From assembly GCA_015066045.1 (NCBI GenBank), contig SVPD01000001.1, positions 124,001-188,000 of the forward strand: 64,000 nucleotides of DNA, in the 5' to 3' direction. The position numbers and the translations under genes were made by a program. Origin of the DNA: Oscillospiraceae bacterium (GTDB lineage: Bacteria; Bacillota; Clostridia; Oscillospirales; Acutalibacteraceae). The notes beneath the pieces are model-generated. The model searched no databases, was not told the DNA's origin, and saw only the letters and a list, made by a program, of their open reading frames with translations. Below, piece by piece: positions 17,968 to 26,676 of this stretch (position 1 is the stretch's first letter; every line of letters begins with the position of its first letter).

Positions 17968-19116
17968 ATGATGTTACCTAACCAGATAAACAACCAACGC
18001 TTTTCCGCAGTAGGTAAAGGCGGTTACCGTGCAAGCGAGGTCGATGCTTTCATTCAGAGAGTGTTCCAGAACTATAACAAGCTTTACAACGAGAATAATA
18101 TTCTCAAGGAAAGGCTTTCATCTATCACTCCTTTAATTGACGAATATAACGAAAACAAAAGAGCGATTGCGGATGCTCTTATCTGGGCAAAAACTACCTC
18201 TGATAAAACTGTTGAGCAGGCTCAGCAAAACGCTGAGGAAATCATAAATAACGCTACTGCCGAAGGTGAGAAAATCATCGCTGATAAAGCCACCGAAGCA
18301 CAGGCGGTTTATGCTCAGGAGCTTAACAGTACCAGAATTGCTCTCGAAAACGCTAAAACAGAGCTCGAAATGACACGCAGTCAGGCTAAATCCTTCTCTG
18401 AAAGGTACATTTCAGAGATTAATGCCAAAGCTACATCTCTGATAGAGGAAGCCAACGCTAACGCTTCTAAGATAGTGGCAGATGCTTACAAGGATGCCAG
18501 AACTGCACGTGATAAGGCTGATGAAGTGATAAATAAAGCCAATGAGGAGCTCGCCGCCATTAAAGCTGAGGCAGCTAAGCTTAAAGCGGAAATAGAAAAG
18601 GCGGTAAAAATCGCTGCAGATTCGGTCGCTGGCTTCTCTGTGGCAGAATCGGAGCTCGAAGCTGCTCTCGATGCTGAAATAATAGAAGCTAAGCAGATAA
18701 ATGTGGATGAAATAGAAGAGTTTACTCTTGATTTCGAAAAAACCGATGACAAAGCTGATTTTTCGTTCGATGCGGCTACGGAGTATACTGCCGAGGACGA
18801 AATCAGCGAAGCCGAAGAGCCTACTCTGACCGTGGAAACCGTAGCAGAGGAGGAGCTTGAGCCTCCCGTTACGGAGACTGCCGCCAAGGGTGAGGATTTT
18901 ATCTCCGGCGGTGCTACGGCTGCTATGCCTGACGTAAGTGCATACATATCAAAGATATTTGACACGGCAGGCAGTGAAGAAAGCGATTTTACTTCTTTTG
19001 CTGACGGTCTTAATGATGTTTTCGCTCAGTCACTGGAGGAAAGCGACATCAGCTTTGATGACCTTAAGGCGGTAATCGAAACCGATAAAGAAGATGAAGA
19101 AGGCACCGATGAATAA
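17968..19116 (+). CDS. divIVA: DivIVA domain protein
   Basis: Coiled-coil protein that binds curved membrane at poles and septa. The N-terminal membrane-binding domain (about residues 1-60) has 'GGYRASEVDAFIQRVFQNY', the DivIVA pattern of GY..xEVDxFL. A long Ala/Glu/Lys coiled coil runs from about 60 to 240, and the last 140 residues are strongly acidic and probably disordered. At 382 residues it is much longer than B. subtilis DivIVA (164) because of this tail. The gene overlaps lspA by 8 bases. Start: AAAGGAGAG 7-8 bases before ATGATG; either ATG is possible. Confidence 0.88.
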   Translation: MMLPNQINNQRFSAVGKGGYRASEVDAFIQRVFQNYNKLYNENNILKERLSSITPLIDEYNENKRAIADALIWAKTTSDKTVEQAQQNAEEIINNATAEGEKIIADKATEAQAVYAQELNSTRIALENAKTELEMTRSQAKSFSERYISEINAKATSLIEEANANASKIVADAYKDARTARDKADEVINKANEELAAIKAEAAKLKAEIEKAVKIAADSVAGFSVAESELEAALDAEIIEAKQINVDEIEEFTLDFEKTDDKADFSFDAATEYTAEDEISEAEEPTLTVETVAEEELEPPVTETAAKGEDFISGGATAAMPDVSAYISKIFDTAGSEESDFTSFADGLNDVFAQSLEESDISFDDLKAVIETDKEDEEGTDE

Positions 19117-19606
19117 TAAAAATAAAGTCCGTCTTTTTTCAGTGGGTGTTATTTTTGCTATGGTTCTCACGGACCAGATAATAAAGCATCTGATTGATTT
19201 ATATCTCAGACCTGTTTCTGTAAAAACGCTTATCCCCGGATTTTTGCAGCTGCATTATTTCGAAAATGACGGTGCGATGATGGGACTTATGAGCGGAAAA
19301 ACAGAGATAATGACTGCAGCTTCAGTCGTGTGTATGGTCGGTATACTTGCGGTCTTGCTTTCGGGTAAATTCAGATTCGGCGTGGATTACGTCTGTCTGG
19401 TGTTTATGGCGGCAGGCGGCTTCGGCAATATAATTGACAGGGCGTTCCGTGGCTATGTAATTGATTATATCGAGGTCCTTTTTGTGGATTTTTATATCTT
19501 CAATTTTGCTGACTGTCTGGTTACCTGCAGTGCTTTTGTCATAATATTTTATGAGATTTATTCCGTTTATAAAGAATATAAAACCAAGAAAGAGAAAAAT
19601 GTTTAA
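19109..19606 (+). CDS. lspA: Lipoprotein signal peptidase
   Basis: Integral membrane aspartyl protease that cleaves prolipoprotein signal peptides after diacylglyceryl modification. Four hydrophobic segments are visible. Conserved elements: 'TDQIIK' in the first helix, 'FENDGAMMGL' (the NxGxxFG region), and the two catalytic Asp in 'GYVIDYI' and 'FNFADC'. I place the start at 19109, 5 bases after GAAGG, giving 165 residues; an in-frame ATG at 19094 is the alternative. The stop and the next start share a base (TAATG). lspA-rluD is a conserved pair; ileS, usual before lspA in Bacillus, is not here. Confidence 0.95.
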   Translation: MNNKNKVRLFSVGVIFAMVLTDQIIKHLIDLYLRPVSVKTLIPGFLQLHYFENDGAMMGLMSGKTEIMTAASVVCMVGILAVLLSGKFRFGVDYVCLVFMAAGGFGNIIDRAFRGYVIDYIEVLFVDFYIFNFADCLVTCSAFVIIFYEIYSVYKEYKTKKEKNV

Positions 19607-20526
19607 TGGTTGATGCACAGATTTTTGCCGTAAACGAGGAAAACAGCGGCGACAGAATCGATAAGGTTATTTCTCTTCTGTGTGACGGTCTCAGCCGTTC
19701 TGCAGCTCAAAAGCTTATCGATGACGGTAATGTGACGGTTAATTCGCTTATAATTACTAAAAATTATAAGGTGAGAGCAGGCGATATGGTTGCGGTGAAA
19801 ATTCCGAAGCCGAAGGAGCTTGAAATAGTCGCAGAAAATATTCCTTTGGACATAAGATACGAGGATGATGACCTTCTCGTCGTAAACAAGGCTAAGGGTA
19901 TGGTTGTTCACCCTGCGGCAGGAAACTACGACGGGACACTTGTCAATGCGCTTATGTATCATTGCAAATCCTCGCTTTCCGGTATCAACGGCGTTATCCG
20001 TCCGGGTATAGTCCACAGGATAGATAAGGATACGAGCGGTCTTCTTATCGTGGCAAAAAACGATTTTTCTCATATTTCTCTGGCTGAACAGATAAAGGCA
20101 CACACCTTTACCAGAGAGTATCAGAGCGTCGTTTACGGCAGATTTAAAAACGAAGAGGGGACTGTCGATGCACCTATAGGCAGGCATCCGGTGGACAGGA
20201 AAAAAATGACGGTCACCGTTAAAAACTCTAAAAACGCAACCACACATTACAGAGTAGTAAAGCAATACAGGGATTTTACACATTTAGCCTTAAGACTGGA
20301 AACGGGCCGTACTCATCAGATACGAGTTCATATGTCTTATATCGGTCATCCCGTAGCAGGCGATCCGGTATACGGACCTAAAAAGGTTATAGAAGCTCTC
20401 GGCGGCCAGTGTCTGCATGCAGGCTTAATCGGCTTTAAGCATCCGAGAACCAAAGAGTATATAGAGCTTCGCAGTGAGCTTCCCGAGTATTTCACCTCGT
20501 TTTTAAGGAGGTTAAAAGATGAATAA
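19606..20526 (+). CDS. RluD-family pseudouridine synthase
   Basis: Predicted to isomerise uridines in 23S rRNA. The 306 residues have an N-terminal S4 RNA-binding domain (about 12-75, 'SRSAAQKLIDDGNVTVN') and the RluA/RluD catalytic domain with 'HRIDKDTSGLLIVAK', in which the Asp is the nucleophile, plus 'LETGRTHQIRVHM'. The S4 domain and size favour the RluD/YlyB branch rather than RluA. Translation is coupled to lspA (1-base overlap) and to the next gene (8-base overlap). The exact target uridines cannot be told. Confidence 0.92.
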   Translation: MVDAQIFAVNEENSGDRIDKVISLLCDGLSRSAAQKLIDDGNVTVNSLIITKNYKVRAGDMVAVKIPKPKELEIVAENIPLDIRYEDDDLLVVNKAKGMVVHPAAGNYDGTLVNALMYHCKSSLSGINGVIRPGIVHRIDKDTSGLLIVAKNDFSHISLAEQIKAHTFTREYQSVVYGRFKNEEGTVDAPIGRHPVDRKKMTVTVKNSKNATTHYRVVKQYRDFTHLALRLETGRTHQIRVHMSYIGHPVAGDPVYGPKKVIEALGGQCLHAGLIGFKHPRTKEYIELRSELPEYFTSFLRRLKDE

Positions 20527-21349
20527 TGAAAAAAATAACTTTTCTGATTGGCTCATAGCGTCTGATATTGACGGTACCATCAATGATAAATCGAGACATC
20601 TGGTAAAGAGAAATTATGATGCCGTTCAGAAATTCGTAAAAGAATATAAGGGTAATTTTACTCTTGCATCCGGCAGGTCGCCTCATTCCATGCGTAAGCA
20701 TTATAAAAGGTTGAATATTCCTGACGGTATGGCAGTGGTGATAAACGGAGCAGGAATTTATGATTTTTCGAAAGAAAAAATGGTTTGGTCCAGCCCTCTT
20801 AACGATTTTTGCATTGAGCTGGTCAGAAAGAGCGTTAAAACCTTTCCTTTTCTCGCTTTTCAGGTTATCTCTGATGAATATGTCTATATTTTCAGACCGA
20901 CTCCTTCTGCACGTATTCTCGCCGTAAATGCGAAATTACCTGTAAAATATTTTTATAAATTCGATGATATTCCAAAAGATAATTGGTACAAGGTAATTTA
21001 CACTGCCTTGCCTTTCCAGATTAAGCAGGTAGAAAAATTCCTTAAAAGCAATTCAAATACCCATGAAAATCTGATGGCCTCATCACCATTCAGCTATGAA
21101 ATGGTAAACGAAGGCACCAATAAAGGTAATGCGGTGCTTAAGCTGGCAGAGATGCTCGGTGTAAAAAAGGAAAAAACCGCAGCCATCGGTGATTATTATA
21201 ATGATTTGGAAATGCTGAAAGCAGTAGGCTTCCCTGCCTGCTGCGGTCAGGCTCCGGATGATATCAAAGCCATATCAAAGCTTGTGACCTGCCACTGTAA
21301 TTACGGTGCAGTCGCAGATTTGATTGAGCATATATTAGAAAACGGATAA
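20519..21349 (+). CDS. Cof-type HAD-superfamily phosphatase
   Basis: Cytosolic Mg-dependent phosphatase of the HAD IIB (Cof/YidA-like) group. Visible HAD motifs: motif I 'SDIDGTIND' with the nucleophile and acid Asp (near residues 15-17), motif II 'LASGRS', and motif IV 'IGDYYNDLEML'. A type IIB cap lies between motifs II and III. The 276-residue length fits. Substrates in this family are usually sugar phosphates or flavin-type phosphates and are promiscuous; the transketolase genes that follow make a sugar phosphate plausible but not shown. Confidence 0.9.
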   Translation: MNNEKNNFSDWLIASDIDGTINDKSRHLVKRNYDAVQKFVKEYKGNFTLASGRSPHSMRKHYKRLNIPDGMAVVINGAGIYDFSKEKMVWSSPLNDFCIELVRKSVKTFPFLAFQVISDEYVYIFRPTPSARILAVNAKLPVKYFYKFDDIPKDNWYKVIYTALPFQIKQVEKFLKSNSNTHENLMASSPFSYEMVNEGTNKGNAVLKLAEMLGVKKEKTAAIGDYYNDLEMLKAVGFPACCGQAPDDIKAISKLVTCHCNYGAVADLIEHILENG

Positions 21350-21368
21350 TATATAAGGAGGAATATAT

Positions 21369-22211
21369 ATGGAAGAAAACAAAAAGCTCGAACTGAAAAA
21401 ACTGGCAGTTCAGGTAAGAAAAGGCGTTATTGAAGGAACCTATAATGCTAAGTCAGGTCATCCCGGCGGCTCTCTTTCTATCGCTGATATTATAACTTAT
21501 CTGTACTTTTCCGAAATGAACGTGAACCCCGAAAAGCCCGATTGGGAAGACAGGGACCGCTTCGTTCTCTCTAAAGGACACACTGCTCCCGCTCTTTATG
21601 CCGCTCTGGCACTTAAGGGCTTTTTCCCCGCAGAGCTTATCAAAACCTTAAGAAAGCCCGACTCAATCCTTCAGGGACATCCCAGTATGAGATATACTCC
21701 CGGTGTAGATATGAGCACAGGCTCTCTCGGTCAGGGCATTTCTGCTGCAGTAGGTATGGCTCTGGGCGCAAAGCTTAAAGGAAAGGATTTCCGTGTTTAC
21801 ACTGCTCTCGGTGACGGTGAAATCGAAGAAGGACAGGTCTGGGAGGCAGCTATGTTTGCCGGAAACAAAAAGCTTGACAATCTTGTAGCCATCGTTGACT
21901 ATAACAAGCTTCAGATCGACGGCAGCATAGATGAGGTTAACTCACCTTATCCCATAAAGGAAAAATTCGAGGCCTTCGGCTGGAATGTAATCGAAATTTG
22001 CGGACATTGCTTCTGCGAAATCGAGGAAGCATTTGATAAGGCTAAGGCCTGTAAGGGTAAACCCACCTGTATTGTAGCTGAAACAGTAAAAGGTAAGGGC
22101 GTTTCATTTATGGAAGATCAGTGCGACTGGCACGGTACGGCACCCAAGGCTGACCAGTATGAACAGGCAATGGCTGAGCTTGATGCAGCTCTTGCAGAAT
22201 TGGAGGCGTAA
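21369..22211 (+). CDS. Transketolase, N-terminal subunit
   Basis: Carries the thiamine-diphosphate/metal-binding half of transketolase, which links the pentose phosphate pathway to glycolysis. The 280 residues include 'SGHPGGSLSIADI', 'SKGHTAPALYAAL', 'GSLGQGISAAVGMA' and the TPP motif 'GDGEIEEGQVWEA...NKLQIDG'. Split transketolases with separate N and C subunits are normal in many Clostridia and archaea. The partner subunit starts 2 bases after the stop. ATAAGGAGG precedes the ATG. Confidence 0.96.
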   Translation: MEENKKLELKKLAVQVRKGVIEGTYNAKSGHPGGSLSIADIITYLYFSEMNVNPEKPDWEDRDRFVLSKGHTAPALYAALALKGFFPAELIKTLRKPDSILQGHPSMRYTPGVDMSTGSLGQGISAAVGMALGAKLKGKDFRVYTALGDGEIEEGQVWEAAMFAGNKKLDNLVAIVDYNKLQIDGSIDEVNSPYPIKEKFEAFGWNVIEICGHCFCEIEEAFDKAKACKGKPTCIVAETVKGKGVSFMEDQCDWHGTAPKADQYEQAMAELDAALAELEA

Positions 22212-22213
22212 TT

Positions 22214-23158
22214 ATGGCAGATGTAATTAAATGTGCAACCAGAGATGCTTACGGTAGTGCTTTGAAGGAGCTCGGCGCAAGAGACGATATTCTCGTTCTC
22301 GATGCCGACCTTGCAAAGGCAACCAAAACAATTGCTTTCAAAAAAGAATTTCCCGAAAAGTTTATTGATTGCGGTATCGCAGAGGGAAATATGATGGGTA
22401 TTGCCGCAGGTCTTGCTACTACGGGCTATACCGTTTTCGCTTCTTCCTTTGCTATGTTTGCAGCAGGCAGAGCCTTCGAGCAGGTCAGAAACTCTATCGC
22501 ATATCCTAACCTTAATGTCAAGATAGGTGCTACACACGCCGGTATTTCTGTAGGTGAGGACGGTGCCAGCCACCAGTGCTGCGAGGATATCGCTCTTATG
22601 CGCTCTGTTCCCAATATGGTTATTATTAACCCTGCTGACGATGTGGAGGCAAGACAGGCAGTTTTAGCCGCAGCTGAGCATGAAGGTCCTGTTTATATGC
22701 GTTTCGGCAGACTGGCAGTGCCCCGTGTAAACGCTGAGGATTATAAGTTCGAAATAGGTAAGGGCGTTACTCTTAAGGACGGTAAAGACGTTACTATCGT
22801 AGCATCGGGACTTATGGTAGCAGAAGCTCTCGAGGCTGCTGAAAAGCTCGCTGAGGAGGGCATCGACGCCAGAGTAATCAATATTCACACCATTAAGCCT
22901 ATAGATAAGGAGCTTCTCGTCAAGGCTGCCAAGGAAACAGGCGCTATAGTTACCGCAGAGGAGCATAGCATTATCGGCGGTCTCGGCGGTGCGGTTTGTG
23001 AGGCACTTTGTGAGGAATATCCCGTGCCTGTTATCCGTCTGGGCGTAAACGATACCTTCGGCAAATCCGGTCCCGCTCTGGAGCTTCTTAAAATTTACGG
23101 ACTCGATGCCGAAAACATCGTAGCGAAAGCCAAAGTGGCAATTGCTGCCAAGAAATAA
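22214..23158 (+). CDS. Transketolase, C-terminal subunit
   Basis: Pyrimidine-binding plus C-terminal domains of transketolase, 314 residues. 'DADLAKATKT', 'FIDCGIAEGNMMGIAAGLA' (with the Glu that activates the TPP aminopyrimidine) and 'GATHAGISVGEDGASHQ' are visible, followed by the transketolase C domain ('VTAEEHSIIGGLGGAV'). It must pair with the N subunit encoded just upstream. Distinguished from DXS by the absence of an N-terminal half and by the neighbour. Confidence 0.96.
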   Translation: MADVIKCATRDAYGSALKELGARDDILVLDADLAKATKTIAFKKEFPEKFIDCGIAEGNMMGIAAGLATTGYTVFASSFAMFAAGRAFEQVRNSIAYPNLNVKIGATHAGISVGEDGASHQCCEDIALMRSVPNMVIINPADDVEARQAVLAAAEHEGPVYMRFGRLAVPRVNAEDYKFEIGKGVTLKDGKDVTIVASGLMVAEALEAAEKLAEEGIDARVINIHTIKPIDKELLVKAAKETGAIVTAEEHSIIGGLGGAVCEALCEEYPVPVIRLGVNDTFGKSGPALELLKIYGLDAENIVAKAKVAIAAKK

Positions 23159-23191
23159 GTAAAAATAATTTCCCGAAAGGATTAAACGATA

Positions 23192-23395
23192 ATGAAAGAA
23201 ATTACAAAAGATATGCTTATCGGCAATATTCTCGATGAGGACAGAGGAACTGCAGTGTTCTTTCTCGAAATGGGTATGCACTGTCTCGGTTGTCCCGCTT
23301 CAAGAGGAGAAACTGTTGAAGAGGCATGTGCAGTTCACGGCGTAAACGTTGATGAGCTTGTTGCTAAAATCAATGAGTATCTTGCTTCAAAATAA
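23192..23395 (+). CDS. DUF1858 small redox-disulfide domain protein
   Basis: A 67-residue protein made of a single DUF1858 domain (annotated in databases as hybrid-cluster-protein-associated redox disulfide domain; related to the N-terminus of ScdA/RIC). The key motif is 'GMHCLGCPAS' (CxxC around residues 30-33) between two helices. It presumably works as a small thiol-disulfide or metal-handling protein in the cytosol. It ends the long upstream run, with a hairpin 16 bases after the stop. No partner gene such as hcp is nearby, so its role is open. Confidence 0.85.
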   Translation: MKEITKDMLIGNILDEDRGTAVFFLEMGMHCLGCPASRGETVEEACAVHGVNVDELVAKINEYLASK

Positions 23396-23410
23396 GCAGA
23401 AATCAGCGAG

Positions 23411-23434
23411 GAGCCACCTATTTTCAGGTGGCTC
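23411..23434 (+). terminator. Hairpin after the DUF1858 gene, probable terminator
   Basis: GAGCCACCT (23411-23419) pairs perfectly with AGGTGGCTC (23426-23434) around a 6-base loop. The following TGTTACTT is only partly T-rich, so termination may be incomplete and trmK may receive read-through; no promoter was seen between the hairpin and trmK. Confidence 0.65.
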
Positions 23435-23456
23435 TGTTACTTAATGAGAGGTATTT

Positions 23457-24158
23457 ATGGGAAAAATAAAACTTGACTCAAGACTTTCCGCAGTGGCTTC
23501 TATGGTGAGAAGCGGCAGCAGAGTAGCCGATATCGGTACGGACCACGGTTATCTTACGGCTTGGCTGATAGAAAACGGAGTGTGTCCCTGCGGTATAGCG
23601 GCCGATATAAATAAAGGCCCTCTGAAAAATGCCGAAAAAACCGTCGTTGATGCAGGTATGGCAGACAAGGTTGAGCTAATACTTTCTGACGGTCTGAAAA
23701 ATATCCCTGAGAATTCCTGCGATGACATAGTTCTGGCGGGTATGGGAGGAAATCTGATAGCGGATATTCTGGCTTCCTGCCCCTGGATTTATGATGAAAA
23801 GCTTCATATTGTGGCTCAGCCTATGTCGCACGGGGAAGTTTTGCGTGAATTTTTTGTGAAAAACGGCTTTGAAATCTTGTCTGAAAAGACTGCGGCTGAC
23901 GGTAAAAGGCTTTACTGTGTTATTTCAGCCGTTTATACGGGCACCTTAACCGAAAGAGAGCCCTCATACATATATCTCGGTAAGCTTACTGAAAACAGTG
24001 ACGAAATCACGAGGAAATACATTACAAAAATTCTTACCGCTCTGGAAAAAAAGCATTCTGCACTCGTTTCGGCAGACAAAGCTGAGGCAAATGAGCTGGA
24101 AAAAATTATTATTTCTGTTAAAAATAAAATTGCGGAGGCTTATGATGGTAACAGTTAA
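23457..24158 (+). CDS. trmK: tRNA (adenine-22-N1)-methyltransferase TrmK
   Basis: SAM-dependent enzyme that makes m1A22 in tRNA, found mainly in Gram-positive bacteria. The 233 residues start with 'LDSRLSAVASMV', then the SAM motif 'VADIGTDHGYLTAWLI', 'DDIVLAGMGGNLI' and a C-terminal helical coiled coil (about 180-230). In Bacillus trmK (yqfN) is also followed by the Nif3-like yqfO, and the same pair occurs here with a 14-base overlap. The call is secure. Confidence 0.94.
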   Translation: MGKIKLDSRLSAVASMVRSGSRVADIGTDHGYLTAWLIENGVCPCGIAADINKGPLKNAEKTVVDAGMADKVELILSDGLKNIPENSCDDIVLAGMGGNLIADILASCPWIYDEKLHIVAQPMSHGEVLREFFVKNGFEILSEKTAADGKRLYCVISAVYTGTLTEREPSYIYLGKLTENSDEITRKYITKILTALEKKHSALVSADKAEANELEKIIISVKNKIAEAYDGNS

Positions 24159-24906
24159 AGATGTTTCTGATTATATTAATACATTCGCTCCCTATGAAAC
24201 TCAGTGTGAATGGGATAACTGCGGCTTGCTTATAGGTGACAGGGATAAGGAAGTAAATAAAATCGGCTTTGCTCTCGATTTGACTGAGGAAACCCTCGAT
24301 GCTGCGGTAAAAAACAATGCAGACCTTATCATAACGCATCATCCGGTGATTTTTAAAGCGCAGAAAACCTATCTTAAAGGTAACATCGCTTTTGACACTG
24401 CTTTAAAAGGGATTTCCGTTATCTCTGCTCATACCTGCTATGACTGTGCTGACGGCGGTGTCAATGATGTTTTATGTGAAATCCTCGGCATAAGAAATAC
24501 TGTCGGCATCCCGTCGGAGTCCTGCAGCGTGCCTATGGCGAGAATAGGCAATATAAATGAAATGTCATCGCTTGACTTTGCTGAATTTGTCAGCAAAAGT
24601 CTTAAAACACCCTGCCGTGTAGTTGACTGCGGCGGCACGGTTAAGAGAGTTGCAGTGTGCGGCGGCGCAGGTGCTGAGTTTCTTTCAGATGCGGTGCGTA
24701 TGGGTGCAGATGCTTATGTGACGGGTGAAATGGACCATCATGAGCTGCTTTTTTCCCGTGAGAAAGGTATAACGACTGTACTTGCAGGACATTTTGAAAC
24801 AGAAAATCCCTCGATTTTATTTCTGAAAAATCGCATCTGTGAAAAATTCACGGAAATTGAGGGTGTAATTCTCGGACAGAGTAATCCGGTAAAATATATT
24901 TTTTAA
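24145..24906 (+). CDS. DUF34/NIF3 family metal-binding protein
   Basis: A 253-residue protein of the Nif3-like family, a dinuclear-metal fold sometimes annotated as GTP cyclohydrolase I type 2, an activity that is not generally established. Metal ligands are visible: 'ITHHPVIF', 'HTCYDCADGGVND' and the C-terminal 'GHFETE'. The start at 24145 follows GGAGG (24134-24138) by 6 bases; a longer frame from 23998 lacks a ribosome site and only repeats trmK sequence out of frame. B. subtilis YqfO has an extra inserted domain that is missing here. Confidence 0.9.
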   Translation: MVTVKDVSDYINTFAPYETQCEWDNCGLLIGDRDKEVNKIGFALDLTEETLDAAVKNNADLIITHHPVIFKAQKTYLKGNIAFDTALKGISVISAHTCYDCADGGVNDVLCEILGIRNTVGIPSESCSVPMARIGNINEMSSLDFAEFVSKSLKTPCRVVDCGGTVKRVAVCGGAGAEFLSDAVRMGADAYVTGEMDHHELLFSREKGITTVLAGHFETENPSILFLKNRICEKFTEIEGVILGQSNPVKYIF

Positions 24907-24914
24907 GGTGAATT

Positions 24915-26663
24915 ATGGCATTAGACGGAATTTTTCTTTCAAAAATAAAGGATGAGCTTATAAACAAAGCAGTCGGCTTGAGAGTTGACAGGGTAAATCA
25001 GCCTACCAGAGACGAAATCGTACTGAATTTGCGAGGTAAAGGCTGCAGCTACCGTTTACTGTTCTGTGTACGTGCAGACAGTCCCCGTGTGCATTTCACG
25101 TCGCATAATATCGACAATCCGCCTGTTCCTCCCATGTTCTGTATGCTTATGAGGAAATATCTTACAGGTGCCCTCATTAAAAATGTCAGGCAGCAGGAGA
25201 TGGACAGAATACTGTTTGTGGATTTCGATGCGACTAACGAAATCGGTGACAGAGTTGAGCTCACTCTCTGCATAGAAATAATGGGAAAATACTCCAATCT
25301 TATTCTGATAAGCGGAGGCAAAGTGGTCGATTCCGTGAAACGAGTCGATTTTACCACCTCCTCTGTCAGACAGATTCTCCCCGGAATAGAATATAAGCTT
25401 CCACCCGCTCAGGGAAAGCTGAATATAGAGGCCGAAGATGCTGAGCTTATCACCGAAAGCATTTTATCGAAAAAGGATAAATTACTTTCTTCGGCTATTA
25501 TTAATACTCTTCAGGGTGTATCGCCTATAGTTTCCAGAGAGCTGGCCTACAGAGTTACCTTTGACGATGCTTTGGTTTCCTCTCTTACGAAGGCGCAGAT
25601 ATCTGCTTTAAAACTCGAGCTTGAATTTATAAAAGACAATTTACATTCCTTGTCAGGCTTTTATATTGTCAGTGATGAAAACGGCAAGCCAAAGGACCTT
25701 TCTCATTATGAAATCAGACAGTATTCCGGTGCTTTAAAGGTGAAAGCCTATGACGGACCGTCGGAGCTGCTGGATGATTTTTATTATGAGCGTGACAGAA
25801 TAAACCGTATAAATCACAGAGGTCACGAGCTTATCAAGCATATAAATACTCTCATCGAAAGAAATGTCAGAAAGCTTTCTGTCCAGAGTGAGGAGCTGAA
25901 AAAATGCAAGGATAAGGAAACTCTGCGCCTTTACGGAGAGCTTATTCTTGCCAATATATACAGACTTTCCAAGGGCGTAGCCTGTTATGAGGTCGAAAAC
26001 TATTATAACAACTGTGAGATAATTAAAATACCGTGCAATCCCGCTTTTTCACCGGCTGAGAATCAGAAAAAATATTATAAGGACTACCGTAAGGCACAGA
26101 CTGCGGAAAAAATGCTCGAAAAGCTCATCGAAGACGGTAAAAACGAGATTATTTATCTCGAATCGGTTTTAGATGAACTGTCGAGAGCCGACACTGACAG
26201 TGAAATTTCACTTATCCGACAGGAGCTTGCATCGGGAGGATATATTAAAAACATCAAAGGAAAAAAGCAAAAGCCGCCTAAAGAGCTTCCGCCTTTGGAG
26301 TTTCATTCCCGTGACGGATTTCGTATTTTAGTCGGAAGAAATAATGCACAGAATGAAAAGCTATCATTGAAAACTGCCATGAAAAACGATATGTGGCTTC
26401 ACACACAAAAAATTCCCGGCTCACACGTAATAATTCTCGGTGAAGGCAGAGAGATTTCAGATGAAGCAATAGAGGATGCTGCCGTTATAGCTGCATATTA
26501 CAGTAAAGCGAGAGAGTCCTCTCTTGTCCCCGTGGACTACACCAGAGTAAAGGCTCTCAAAAAGCCGAGCGGCGGTAAAACGGGAATGGTTATTTATCAC
26601 GAATATTACACCATAATAGTAAATCCCGACAAAGAAAAGGTAGAAAGCTTTAAATTAAAATAA
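24915..26663 (+). CDS. rqcH: Ribosome quality control protein RqcH (NFACT family)
   Basis: Binds stalled 50S subunits carrying peptidyl-tRNA and recruits Ala-tRNA to add C-terminal alanine tails that mark the chain for decay. The 582 residues show the NFACT-N domain with the essential Asp-Arg pair at D97-R98, two helix-hairpin-helix/coiled-coil regions (about 180-430), and the NFACT-R domain with 'MWLHTQKIPGSHVII' and 'KPSGGKTGMV'. Older databases call this fibronectin-binding protein (FbpA). The D97/R98 match to the characterised Bacillus protein makes the RQC role likely. Confidence 0.94.
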   Translation: MALDGIFLSKIKDELINKAVGLRVDRVNQPTRDEIVLNLRGKGCSYRLLFCVRADSPRVHFTSHNIDNPPVPPMFCMLMRKYLTGALIKNVRQQEMDRILFVDFDATNEIGDRVELTLCIEIMGKYSNLILISGGKVVDSVKRVDFTTSSVRQILPGIEYKLPPAQGKLNIEAEDAELITESILSKKDKLLSSAIINTLQGVSPIVSRELAYRVTFDDALVSSLTKAQISALKLELEFIKDNLHSLSGFYIVSDENGKPKDLSHYEIRQYSGALKVKAYDGPSELLDDFYYERDRINRINHRGHELIKHINTLIERNVRKLSVQSEELKKCKDKETLRLYGELILANIYRLSKGVACYEVENYYNNCEIIKIPCNPAFSPAENQKKYYKDYRKAQTAEKMLEKLIEDGKNEIIYLESVLDELSRADTDSEISLIRQELASGGYIKNIKGKKQKPPKELPPLEFHSRDGFRILVGRNNAQNEKLSLKTAMKNDMWLHTQKIPGSHVIILGEGREISDEAIEDAAVIAAYYSKARESSLVPVDYTRVKALKKPSGGKTGMVIYHEYYTIIVNPDKEKVESFKLK

Positions 26664-26676
26664 AAGGAGGTAGGGT

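Noticed and set aside
23998..24144. N-terminal extension of the Nif3-like frame
   Set aside because: It overlaps trmK in another frame, has no ribosome site, and the protein family starts at about the ATG at 24145.
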